This document shows positions 31,310 to 39,626 of a DNA stretch of 64,000 nt, piece after piece. Every line of letters starts with the position of its first letter. The stretch's first letter is position 1. Below the pieces are notes generated by a model. It did no database searches, was not told the DNA's origin, and saw only the letters and a program-made list of their open reading frames with translations. The DNA comes from Flavobacterium sp. LC2016-13. Lineage in GTDB: Bacteria; Bacteroidota; Bacteroidia; Flavobacteriales; Flavobacteriaceae. Where the stretch lies: assembly GCF_009707955.1 (NCBI RefSeq), contig NZ_WMDQ01000004.1:310001-374000 (forward strand), read 5' to 3'. The position numbers and the translations under genes are program-made.

Positions 31310-32035
31310 ATGAAATCAAATACATTTAAAACTTTAGCATTCTTATTTTTAATGTTAGTTGCTTCTCCAAAATTACTTGCACACGCACTTTGGATCGAAA
31401 CTAAAGCAACTGGGACAAAAGGAAAAGCTCAGGAAATTTCAATTTATTTTGGAGAGTTTTCAGATAACGACATTACGAAAGCTGACAAATGGTTTTCTGA
31501 TTTAAAAGATTTTACTTTGGTATTGGTTTCTCCTTCAAAAAAGGAAACAAAATTAACTTCAAAAGCTTTAGATAATAAATATCAGGCATTTTTTACTCCG
31601 GATGAAGATGGCGTTTATACTATTGTAATGCATCATACGGTAAAAGATGTTTACGGAACAATGAAATTAGATTATAATTCTAGTGCTACAGTTGTTGTTG
31701 GTAATAAAACAGCAGGAAACTTTGCTACTGCTAACAATAATATTATTGGTTTGTTTAGCGAAAATGCTGACATCGCAAAAAAGAATACAAAAATTGACGG
31801 ATTTGCTTTGTATGAAGGTACAGCTGCAAAAGAGCAAAAAATAAAAGTTATAGCTCCAAATGGTTGGGAAAAAGAATTATGGACAAATGATAAAGGTCAA
31901 TTTTCTTTTACACCAATCTGGCCAGGAAATTATATGGTAGAATTTGCTTATACTGAAAAATCAGCCGGAGAACATAACGGCAAAAAATACGATGAAATCT
32001 GGAAAATGGCTACTTACTTAATTACAGTTAAATAA
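31310..32035 (+). CDS. DUF4198 domain-containing exported protein
   Basis: 241 aa from the ATG at 31310. This start gives a clean signal peptide (LAFLFLMLVASPKLLAHA); an earlier TTG at 31271 would place 13 residues before it. The mature N-terminus HALWIETKATG with its first His, then IYFGEF, matches DUF4198 proteins linked to metal uptake and TonB receptors. A second domain near 165 onward (IDGFALYEGTAAKEQKIKV) resembles a carboxypeptidase-regulatory or Ig-like fold. A TonB receptor follows with its own promoter. The pair may take up a metal or metal chelate (inference). Confidence 0.82.
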   Translation: MKSNTFKTLAFLFLMLVASPKLLAHALWIETKATGTKGKAQEISIYFGEFSDNDITKADKWFSDLKDFTLVLVSPSKKETKLTSKALDNKYQAFFTPDEDGVYTIVMHHTVKDVYGTMKLDYNSSATVVVGNKTAGNFATANNNIIGLFSENADIAKKNTKIDGFALYEGTAAKEQKIKVIAPNGWEKELWTNDKGQFSFTPIWPGNYMVEFAYTEKSAGEHNGKKYDEIWKMATYLITVK

Positions 32036-32067
32036 TTTAAAAAATTTTTAGGTTTCAATTTTCAATC

Positions 32068-32098
32068 AAACCTTGTTCTGTAGAGCAAGGTTTTTTTA
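32068..32098 (+). terminator. terminator after the DUF4198 gene
   Basis: 11-bp stem AAACCTTGTTC/GAGCAAGGTTT (one G-T pair), 4-nt loop, and a run of seven T. Confidence 0.8.
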
Positions 32099-32206
32099 TT
32101 CAAATGGAATCAATTATTAAACAATAAAAATTATAAAAGCAAAATCTTAAGCTAATCTTAATTAAAAAATAAGCAAACTTTAAGCAAGATAATCATCTCA
32201 TAATTT

Positions 32207-32236
32207 TTTGTTAAGGTAATAGCATCTCTATATTTG
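32207..32236 (+). promoter_or_regulatory. promoter of the TonB-dependent receptor
   Basis: TTTG at 32207-32210 and TATATTTG at 32229-32236 with 18 nt between, the Bacteroidetes -33/-7 layout. It gives a leader of about 30 nt before the ATG at 32272. This is the best promoter match I saw in the window. No Fur-box-like palindrome is evident. Confidence 0.65.
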
Positions 32237-32271
32237 CACACTTTAATCTTTATTGAATCTAAATAAACATC

Positions 32272-34578
32272 ATGAAACATAATTTAATACTATTCTTAGC
32301 CTTAATAAGCTTTGCTGCTGCTTACAGTCAGAATCACACAAATACAGATAATAGTACAAAAAACGATACTGTAAAAAACAAAAAAGGAGAAACACTAAAT
32401 GAAGTTTTAATTACAACCAATAAACCTAAAAAACCTATTGAAGCCGCACGTTCCGGAATTAAGGTTATGGACTTGCCGCAAAGTGTTCAAATTATTGGAA
32501 ATGATGTAATCGAACAACAACAAGCTATTAGATTAAGTGAAGTGGTAAAAAACCTAAATGGTGTTTATGTAGGATCTGCTCGTGGTGGTGCTCAGGAATC
32601 TTTTTTCTCAAGAGGATACGATATGAGTACAAATAATATGTTTAAAAACGGTTTTCGTTATAATGCAGGTTCAATTCCTGAAGTTTCATCTTTAGAAAAA
32701 GTAGAATTCTTAAAAGGAGGTTCAGCTTTATTGTTCGGTAATGTTGCGCCCGGCGGAATCATGAATTTGGTTACCAAAACACCAAAATTTACGCAAGGTG
32801 GTGAAGTATCTATGCAAGCGGGAAGTTATTCTTTTTATAAACCATCTTTAGATATTTATGGACCATTCTATAAATATATAGCATATAGATTTACAGCTTC
32901 TTATGAAAACTCAGAAAGCTTTAGGGATTTTGTAAAAAATGAACGTATCTATATCAATCCTTCGTTTTTATTTAAGCTAACCGATAAAACTCAAATTACA
33001 CTACAAGGAGATTATTTAAGTGCTGACTGGACTCCTGATTTTGGTACCGGAATTGTTGGTAAAACAATTTTAGATTTACCTCGTAATGAATATTTTGGTG
33101 CACTTTGGTCAACAGCAAATACGAAATCTTCTAGTGCTTCATTATTGCTTAATCATGATTTTAATGCCAATTGGAAATTAAACTTTAATTCTTCTTTTCA
33201 GTCTTATCGCAGAACTCAGACTTCTACTGCACAGTTAAGTACGGTTGAAGCTAATGGAAATTGGAAACGTGGTTTAACAAAATCTGATGGTGCAGAACAA
33301 ATATTTGGTGATCAGTTAAGTTTGCAAGGAACTTTTAATACTGGTAGCATTAAACACCAGATATTTACGGGAGTTGATTATGAAAATTCTATTGCGCCAA
33401 GTTACACTTATGGTTTCTATGCAACGCCAACTTCTACTGTAGCAATTACTACAGAAGCTACCGCAATAAATCTTTATAATTACGATTATAGTACACAAAG
33501 TCTTGATATACCTTATCCAACGAGAGCAACTCAGTTAGCTACAACAAATACACAACGTTTTGGTGCTTATGCTCAGGATTTAATTTCGATTACAGATTAT
33601 GTAAAAGTTCTGGCAGGATTACGTTGGTCATGGCAAGAAAGTGATGTTACAACTTCTAAAGAAGTAATAGAAAAAGTGAATGGAACAGATGCTATTACAA
33701 CTACTCTGGAAAATTCAACACCTGTTACTGGATCTAAAACCCTAAACAGAGCTTTTTCTCCTAAGGCAGGACTGGTAATACAGCCTACTAAAGATTTGTC
33801 TTTATTTGCGAGTTACTCCAACTCTTTTACTCCAAATACAGGAACAACAGTAGATTTAAAACCTTTAGATCCATCTATTATAGATCAATATGAAGTTGGT
33901 ATTAAAAAAGATTTTTGGAAAGGTCTTTTGAGTACAAACGTAACAGTATATCAAATAACTAATAATAATTTAGCACAAACGGCTCCGTTCTTAGCAGATG
34001 GTGTTACGCAAAATGCCACAACTACTTTAAAAGAATTGGTAGGTGCTACAAAAGGAAAAGGAATTGAAATTGATATTACTGCCACACCTGTGCAAGGGTT
34101 AAATATTATGGCTGGTTATAGCTTTAATGAAACAAAAGTATCTAAATCATCAGGAACAAACGGTAGTCTTGTTGTTGGCGATATTTTAGCAAGAACTCCA
34201 AAAAATACTGCCAATTTGAGTTTTTTCTACGAATTGCCTAGTGGTTTATTAAAAGGATTAACTTTTGGAGCTGTTGCAAATTATGTTGGAGACCGTACAG
34301 GTGGCTGGAATGATGATTATTTATGGACTGCTGTTAAACCTACTCCTGCTAATCCAAACCCGGATCCTGCATATATTGTAACCATTAGAGATCGTGACAT
34401 TCCATTAAAAGGATATACAACTATCGATGCTTCTTTAGGTTATGTTTGGAAAAAATTCTCAATCTTATGCAAATTATCAAATATTACAAATGAGCTAAAT
34501 TATACGGTTCACGAAAATTATAGTGTAAACCCAATTGCACCAAGACAAGTAATGACAAGTCTGCGTTATAAATTCTAA
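32272..34578 (+). CDS. TonB-dependent siderophore-type receptor
   Basis: 768-aa outer-membrane receptor. Signal peptide (SFAAAYSQ), a TonB-box region near 40-50 (GETLNEVLITT), a plug domain at about 65-180 (KVMDLPQSVQIIGNDVIEQQ, LKGGSALLFGNVAPGGIMNLVTK) and a 22-strand barrel ending in MTSLRYKF with a C-terminal aromatic. The plug wording is that of the ferrichrome/FhuA-like siderophore subfamily. It has no carboxypeptidase-regulatory extension. The DUF4198 gene upstream suggests metal-chelate import. Confidence 0.95.
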   Translation: MKHNLILFLALISFAAAYSQNHTNTDNSTKNDTVKNKKGETLNEVLITTNKPKKPIEAARSGIKVMDLPQSVQIIGNDVIEQQQAIRLSEVVKNLNGVYVGSARGGAQESFFSRGYDMSTNNMFKNGFRYNAGSIPEVSSLEKVEFLKGGSALLFGNVAPGGIMNLVTKTPKFTQGGEVSMQAGSYSFYKPSLDIYGPFYKYIAYRFTASYENSESFRDFVKNERIYINPSFLFKLTDKTQITLQGDYLSADWTPDFGTGIVGKTILDLPRNEYFGALWSTANTKSSSASLLLNHDFNANWKLNFNSSFQSYRRTQTSTAQLSTVEANGNWKRGLTKSDGAEQIFGDQLSLQGTFNTGSIKHQIFTGVDYENSIAPSYTYGFYATPTSTVAITTEATAINLYNYDYSTQSLDIPYPTRATQLATTNTQRFGAYAQDLISITDYVKVLAGLRWSWQESDVTTSKEVIEKVNGTDAITTTLENSTPVTGSKTLNRAFSPKAGLVIQPTKDLSLFASYSNSFTPNTGTTVDLKPLDPSIIDQYEVGIKKDFWKGLLSTNVTVYQITNNNLAQTAPFLADGVTQNATTTLKELVGATKGKGIEIDITATPVQGLNIMAGYSFNETKVSKSSGTNGSLVVGDILARTPKNTANLSFFYELPSGLLKGLTFGAVANYVGDRTGGWNDDYLWTAVKPTPANPNPDPAYIVTIRDRDIPLKGYTTIDASLGYVWKKFSILCKLSNITNELNYTVHENYSVNPIAPRQVMTSLRYKF

Positions 34579-34621
34579 AATTTTGAATTAGATTTTTCCA
34601 TTTAGCATTTGTGGAAATTTT

Positions 34622-34655
34622 AAACCTCATCTTGAAAAAGGTGAGGTTTTTTATT
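34622..34655 (+). terminator. terminator after the TonB receptor gene
   Basis: AAACCTCATCTT/AGGTGAGGTTT-type stem followed by a T-run. Confidence 0.75.
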
Positions 34656-34725
34656 TTGTTAAAATTTGTTTCATTTTATAAGTACTTTTGTTGCTATAAA
34701 CCATTACAAAACATAAAACCCAAAT

Positions 34726-36039
34726 ATGTCTGATTCTACAAAAAACCAATTAAAGAAAAGTTTAGGTCTAAGTTTTAATATTGCCGTTTTAATTGGAGGA
34801 ACAATTGGGGTAGGAATTTTGCGAACGCCGGGAACTATTGCAGAAATGCTTAATAATTATTGGCTCATTCTTGCGTCCTGGCTTTTTGGCGGTTTATATG
34901 TTTTATTAGGCGCGAATTCGTATGCAGAACTTGCTACGATGTTACCAAAGGCAGGAGGATCTTATAATTATATCAAAAGGGCTTTTGGCGAATATGCCGG
35001 ATTTCTCTCCGGTTGGTTTGATTATATTACAAATGTAATTCCGCCAGCATTTTACTGCATTGTAATCAGCGAATATATGATTATTTTGTTTCCGTCACTT
35101 GCGAATTATTCAACCGTAATGGCAATTTCATTATTGGTCGCTTTTGTATTGATTCATTTAAGCGGTGTAAAAAACGGAAGCGTAATTCAGCAGATTACAA
35201 GTCTTTTAAAAGTGATTTGTTTTGTTGCTTTGGTTGTCGCTTGTTTTATGTATTCGGGAGTTGAAATTGCACCAATTAAAACAGATAATTCGTTTTTTCA
35301 AATCGGACTTTTATTCGGATTCTTTAAATCTTTACAACTTATCATCGGAACTTATAATGGTTGGAACAGCGCTTGCTTTTTTGCCGAAGAAAATGATGAT
35401 CCAAGTAAAAATATTCCCAAATCATTATACAGCGGCGTTATTCTCGTTGTTGCAATTTACGTTTTGGTAAATGCTGCTTTTTTTCATGTTTTACCCATTG
35501 CAACTTTAGCGAAATCAAATCTGGCTGCTGCCGATGTTGCAAAAATTATCTTTGGAGAGAACGGGGCTATTATCGTTACTGTAATTTCGATATTTTCTTT
35601 AATCAGTATTTTGAATGCTTTTATGATGATTCCGCCAAGAATTCTTTACGGATTAAGCCGTGACGGTTTTTTTATCGAAAAAGGAACAACTGTTAATAAA
35701 GGCGGAACCCCAATTGTAGCGCTTTTAGTTTCTTCATTTGTCAGCTTATTTTTGATTTGTATTGGATCTTTTGAAGTATTGTTTTCTTTCGCTGCTTTTA
35801 TCTCCATCATTGTTTGGGGACTCGCCTATTTTTCACTTTTAAAATTAAGAACTTCAGAACCGGATTTACCAAGACCTTATCGTTCGTTTTGGTATCCGTG
35901 GACAACTATAATTGCTATCATTGCTTCTATCGCTTTATTGGCTGGTTTTATTTACAGCGATCCTAAAAGTTTTATTATTATTCTTGGAATTACTTTGATT
36001 TCTTATCCATTGTTTTTGGTTTTGAAGAAGAAGAAATAG
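34726..36039 (+). CDS. APC family amino-acid permease
   Basis: 437 aa with twelve transmembrane segments. The first helix contains the substrate-binding GGTIGVGILRTPG. PKAGGSYNYIKRAFGEYAGFLSGW and NGWNSACFFAEENDDPSKNIPKSL are hallmarks of the LAT/APC group. There is no glutamate-antiporter extension. It probably exchanges or imports neutral amino acids. A TACTTTTG element lies at 34683 just upstream. Confidence 0.93.
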   Translation: MSDSTKNQLKKSLGLSFNIAVLIGGTIGVGILRTPGTIAEMLNNYWLILASWLFGGLYVLLGANSYAELATMLPKAGGSYNYIKRAFGEYAGFLSGWFDYITNVIPPAFYCIVISEYMIILFPSLANYSTVMAISLLVAFVLIHLSGVKNGSVIQQITSLLKVICFVALVVACFMYSGVEIAPIKTDNSFFQIGLLFGFFKSLQLIIGTYNGWNSACFFAEENDDPSKNIPKSLYSGVILVVAIYVLVNAAFFHVLPIATLAKSNLAAADVAKIIFGENGAIIVTVISIFSLISILNAFMMIPPRILYGLSRDGFFIEKGTTVNKGGTPIVALLVSSFVSLFLICIGSFEVLFSFAAFISIIVWGLAYFSLLKLRTSEPDLPRPYRSFWYPWTTIIAIIASIALLAGFIYSDPKSFIIILGITLISYPLFLVLKKKK

Positions 36040-36062
36040 AATTCGTAGCGTAGCTAAAAAAC

Positions 36063-36117
36063 AAACCCGACAGGTTTTATCCCGTCCCGAAGTTTCGGGA
36101 TCGGGACTGTTGGGTTT
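36063..36117. terminator. nested bidirectional hairpin
   Basis: Outer arms AAACCCGACAG/CTGTTGGGTTT enclose the inner palindrome TCCCGAAGTTTCGGGA at 36085-36100. The inner palindrome recurs with small changes at 10855 and 63468. It lies between convergent genes. Confidence 0.75.
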
Positions 36118-36136
36118 AATTCACAAAAGAATTATT

Positions 36137-38467
36137 TTATCTCCTTGCTTTAAAATAGTCTTCAAAGGCATTACAATCTGAGATCAATTCTTCGTAATTG
36201 TCAGCATAATTTGATTTTAAATCCTGATAATATTTATTTTTACTCCAAAGGAAATCATCATAACTTTCAATTTCATGATTATAATCATTAGGATATTGAT
36301 GTAGTAATTTATTCTTCTCACATTTCCCCATCATCCTTAAACATAAAGCTTTAAACATATCTGTTTTTGCATTTTTAAAAGCCAATGCGTAATATTTTTT
36401 TGCCAGATTGCATTCATAATATTCATCGTTATCTTCTACGGCATAATCTTGTATATAACCGATCAAGCCGTAGCGTCGCATTTCCTGTATACTTCCATAA
36501 TATGTCATATTATAGTAACAATTAGCCACTAAAAAATTATAATAATCTTTGTTCTTTTCTGCCGGATTTGCCGCTTTCTTTAAATATGAAATTAAATTGT
36601 AGGTCACAGCATACTTATTCAGGTTATAGTAACCTTTTTGCTTAATAAAATCTGGTGTGTATTTTAAAACAAAAAACGGATTTTTATACGCATAATAACA
36701 ATTTCCTCTTTCCCATATACATTCAGAATCTGAGATTGCATGTTCGGTTTGGTCTCCATCGTTACCAAAATAAAACAAGGCTTTCTCCAATTTATTCTGA
36801 CGGATATATTTTGTACCTATTAAATCATAAAGCGCTGGCATTTCATTTTTCATGAAGCTATGTTTCCAAACAGAAAACTTATCCAAATCGTTTTTATCAT
36901 TTTTAATATCTTCAACTATTTTTTCAACCTGAGCTGGAGAATAAAATATATTGATGTAATCAAAATAATTAGAATAATAGTCTGAATAATAGCTTCTTTT
37001 ATTTTTGGAACCTTTCCAGAATGCCTGGTCATTATAATTATTATCTGCTGCATTTTCATTTAATTTTGAATATAAAAAAGCCGCATCTGTTGTATTTCCA
37101 TTATATTCTAATTCTCTTCCAATCGCAAAAACAAATTTTTTATAACTTTCATTTTTAACAAGTATTGGTTTTACCTGATCTAAAATAATCGCTTTTCCAC
37201 TACTCTGATTTGCTGTTAATGCCAATGCTTTTATAATTTCAATTTGATTGTAAAGTGAGTCATTTTTAGAAAAATTCTTCTCCAATTCCGAAATTTGATT
37301 CAAACAACCTTTATTATTCTTAGTAAGAAATAATAGATAAGCTTTACTCATTTTCCACAAAAGCGGATCATGAGCTTTTTTTAAATCTACATTGTTAACA
37401 AAATCTAATAATTGCCCTGCATAAACGCGATCTTTCTCGACACGTTTTAAAACTTCTTTTGTAGACATGCTTTCATTATCGAAATTGGATTCGATAGAAG
37501 GATTAAATAGAGAATAGTACGGAGTTAAAACCCAATCTTCTATTTTATTAATCTCTCTTAATAACAAAAATGATAATCCGTCAAATTTTGGATTGTATTT
37601 GTAAAGCTCTTTTATACAATCCAGCGATCGATCTGATTTTTTGATTCCTGCAAGGAAATAAACATTCGCTTTTTCCTGCTTTGTTTTGGCATACATTAAA
37701 ACCGAATCCAAAGGCACTTTTCTATTAAACATTCCTGCGGTCATAAAGCTTTTCTCTGGTGCATTTACAAAAACCTGAGCTGCATAAAAATTAGATAATG
37801 CATTATTCTTTTCTGCAGTTACTTTAAAATATAAACTCCAGTATTTTAAAATATTATCCTTTTTCTGAGAGCCAAAAACACGATCATATAAACTTACAAT
37901 CTTTTCTTTATCAGCATTGTAATACGACAATCGAATGGCTAAAAAAGTATATCGTTGTTTTAGCACTTCATTCTTTACTTTATTTGAAAGTGAAACAGCC
38001 TGATTTATTAGATTTGCTCTTTTGGGCAATGAACTAACTTCTTGACGCTCCCACGGATCATCATAAAAACCATTAAAAAATTCGCAGTTTTTAGCAAATT
38101 TCAAATAATTAATTGCTTCCATATCTTTTGTTTTATAAAGATACTGAAGCATTTTATTGCTGTTTTTTTCTGTAATATCTTCTGATTTAAACTGAAGCAA
38201 AACAGTTCTGATATCTTCAAAAGAAACTTTGTTTTTACAATATTCTATCCAAAGTTTTTCATTTGCATCAATTCGGTTTGTTTCAGAAACCGGTTTTTCA
38301 GAAATACTAAATGAATTTGAAGAATAATTAAAATCAGAATAGGCATAATATCTGAAATTTAAAGGATCAAAAAAGGAGAAACGAAGGTCTTCGCCATAAG
38401 GATAAAATCCGCAGGCGAAAATTGCGTTACTTACTAAAATTAGTAAAAAAACCAGATAATGTTTCAT
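36137..38467 (-). CDS. large exported protein of unknown function
   Basis: 776 aa. The N-terminal hydrophobic signal (HYLVFLLILVSNAIFA before Cys19) points to export and possibly lipidation. The remainder is rich in Tyr, Asn and Lys and mostly helical, with tetratricopeptide-like helix pairs (RYTFLAIRLSYYNADKEKIV; AKKYYALAFKNAKTDMFKAL near the end). I recognise no catalytic motif. Its first 41 nt overlap the end of the lipoprotein gene upstream, which signals translational coupling and a joint role of the two proteins at the envelope. Confidence 0.78.
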   Translation of the reverse strand: MKHYLVFLLILVSNAIFACGFYPYGEDLRFSFFDPLNFRYYAYSDFNYSSNSFSISEKPVSETNRIDANEKLWIEYCKNKVSFEDIRTVLLQFKSEDITEKNSNKMLQYLYKTKDMEAINYLKFAKNCEFFNGFYDDPWERQEVSSLPKRANLINQAVSLSNKVKNEVLKQRYTFLAIRLSYYNADKEKIVSLYDRVFGSQKKDNILKYWSLYFKVTAEKNNALSNFYAAQVFVNAPEKSFMTAGMFNRKVPLDSVLMYAKTKQEKANVYFLAGIKKSDRSLDCIKELYKYNPKFDGLSFLLLREINKIEDWVLTPYYSLFNPSIESNFDNESMSTKEVLKRVEKDRVYAGQLLDFVNNVDLKKAHDPLLWKMSKAYLLFLTKNNKGCLNQISELEKNFSKNDSLYNQIEIIKALALTANQSSGKAIILDQVKPILVKNESYKKFVFAIGRELEYNGNTTDAAFLYSKLNENAADNNYNDQAFWKGSKNKRSYYSDYYSNYFDYINIFYSPAQVEKIVEDIKNDKNDLDKFSVWKHSFMKNEMPALYDLIGTKYIRQNKLEKALFYFGNDGDQTEHAISDSECIWERGNCYYAYKNPFFVLKYTPDFIKQKGYYNLNKYAVTYNLISYLKKAANPAEKNKDYYNFLVANCYYNMTYYGSIQEMRRYGLIGYIQDYAVEDNDEYYECNLAKKYYALAFKNAKTDMFKALCLRMMGKCEKNKLLHQYPNDYNHEIESYDDFLWSKNKYYQDLKSNYADNYEELISDCNAFEDYFKARR

Positions 38468-39452
38468 CGTTGTAATTACTTAATTGTTCTTCGTCTAAGT
38501 GAAATAATGTTACAGTTGTATTGGCATCAAAAACCACATTTTTCTTTATAATTTCAATCGCTCTATTGATATTTTCTTCTGTCGTTTTTTCGTATTTGAT
38601 TTTATCTCCAACTCTCAGGTAAAAATTATCTACAACTTTGTCTTCTGTCACTTCATACCACAAAGGCTTTATTGGTTTAAGTGATTCAAAAATCTCTTTT
38701 TGATCGCTGTAAATAACTTTAGAAAACTTATTATTCTGGTAAACCTGCATCCAGGAATAAACAGGCAATGCAATATCAAGATGTATGGGGTATTTTCTTT
38801 TTTTGTTGAGATAAGATTCTAATTCGCTCTCATCTAAAATCGAATTCTTAGAATGATTTTCCAGTGGATTTATTAAGTTATAACACATTAACGTTGCCTT
38901 GTCAACAGGCGGAATTCCCATTTTTTCTGGATATTTATAAGGATATAATCTTAATGTGCAGCTGATTTCTTTTTTTGAAATTGATTTTAGCTTTTTCAAA
39001 AAATAAAAATAATTATCCTTTGTTGTTAAAGTCCAGTCGCAGTCCATTTGAAATTCAGTAACAGGATTTGCTCTCTCAAATTTATCTTTGGTATATTTAT
39101 TTATCAGGAAATTGATATTGTCTGCCAGACTATCTAATCTCTTTGCATTAGTATTTTTAAAAATTCCATTTTTTATATAAACCGTTGGAACGATCGTTAG
39201 ATTATTCTGTTCATAGATATGCAGCGATGTTTTTGATATTGGAAAATCTCCAAAAACATCGTCATGATCAATCTCAAAATACTTAATATACAACTTCTTA
39301 ACATTCAAAGCTGTCAATGTGTTTTTTTCTTTTTCAGAGAAACTCCACGGATCGCTTTTCCAATAATAAAAAGATTTTTCGACGTTTTCTACTTTATTGG
39401 AACAGCCAAAAAAAAGAGAAGAAATAAACACAAACAATACGATTTTTTTCAT
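38427..39452 (-). CDS. lipoprotein with a glycosidase-like TIM-barrel domain (DUF3142-like)
   Basis: 341 aa. Lipoprotein signal (LFVFISSLFFG then Cys17). The segment VTEFQMDCDWTLTTKDNYFYFLKKLK near 138-163, with acids at the end of a barrel strand, then CTLRLYPYKYP and VDKATLMCYNL, have the rhythm of glycoside-hydrolase-like TIM barrels of the DUF3142 type. Catalytic activity is not proven. It is co-transcribed with the 776-aa gene downstream, overlapping by 41 nt. The two probably form a surface-exposed pair. Confidence 0.7.
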   Translation of the reverse strand: MKKIVLFVFISSLFFGCSNKVENVEKSFYYWKSDPWSFSEKEKNTLTALNVKKLYIKYFEIDHDDVFGDFPISKTSLHIYEQNNLTIVPTVYIKNGIFKNTNAKRLDSLADNINFLINKYTKDKFERANPVTEFQMDCDWTLTTKDNYFYFLKKLKSISKKEISCTLRLYPYKYPEKMGIPPVDKATLMCYNLINPLENHSKNSILDESELESYLNKKRKYPIHLDIALPVYSWMQVYQNNKFSKVIYSDQKEIFESLKPIKPLWYEVTEDKVVDNFYLRVGDKIKYEKTTEENINRAIEIIKKNVVFDANTTVTLFHLDEEQLSNYNDETLSGFFTNFSK

Positions 39453-39568
39453 TCAGAAGAGAGATTTTATTTTAATAGAAATCGTATTAAAATTATATCA
39501 TTTTTAAGATATAAAATTTAAAAAATGAAAATATTTTTTAGCTAAAAACTGAATATTTTAGAAATAAG

Positions 39569-39605
39569 AAACCCGACAGATTTTTCTAAATCTGTCGGGT
39601 TTTTA
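39569..39605 (-). terminator. terminator of valS
   Basis: Perfect stem AAACCCGACAGA/TCTGTCGGGTTT around a 10-nt loop, with A/T tracts, located just beyond the valS stop. Confidence 0.85.
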
Positions 39606-39626
39606 TAATAAAAAAAATCTGATTCC

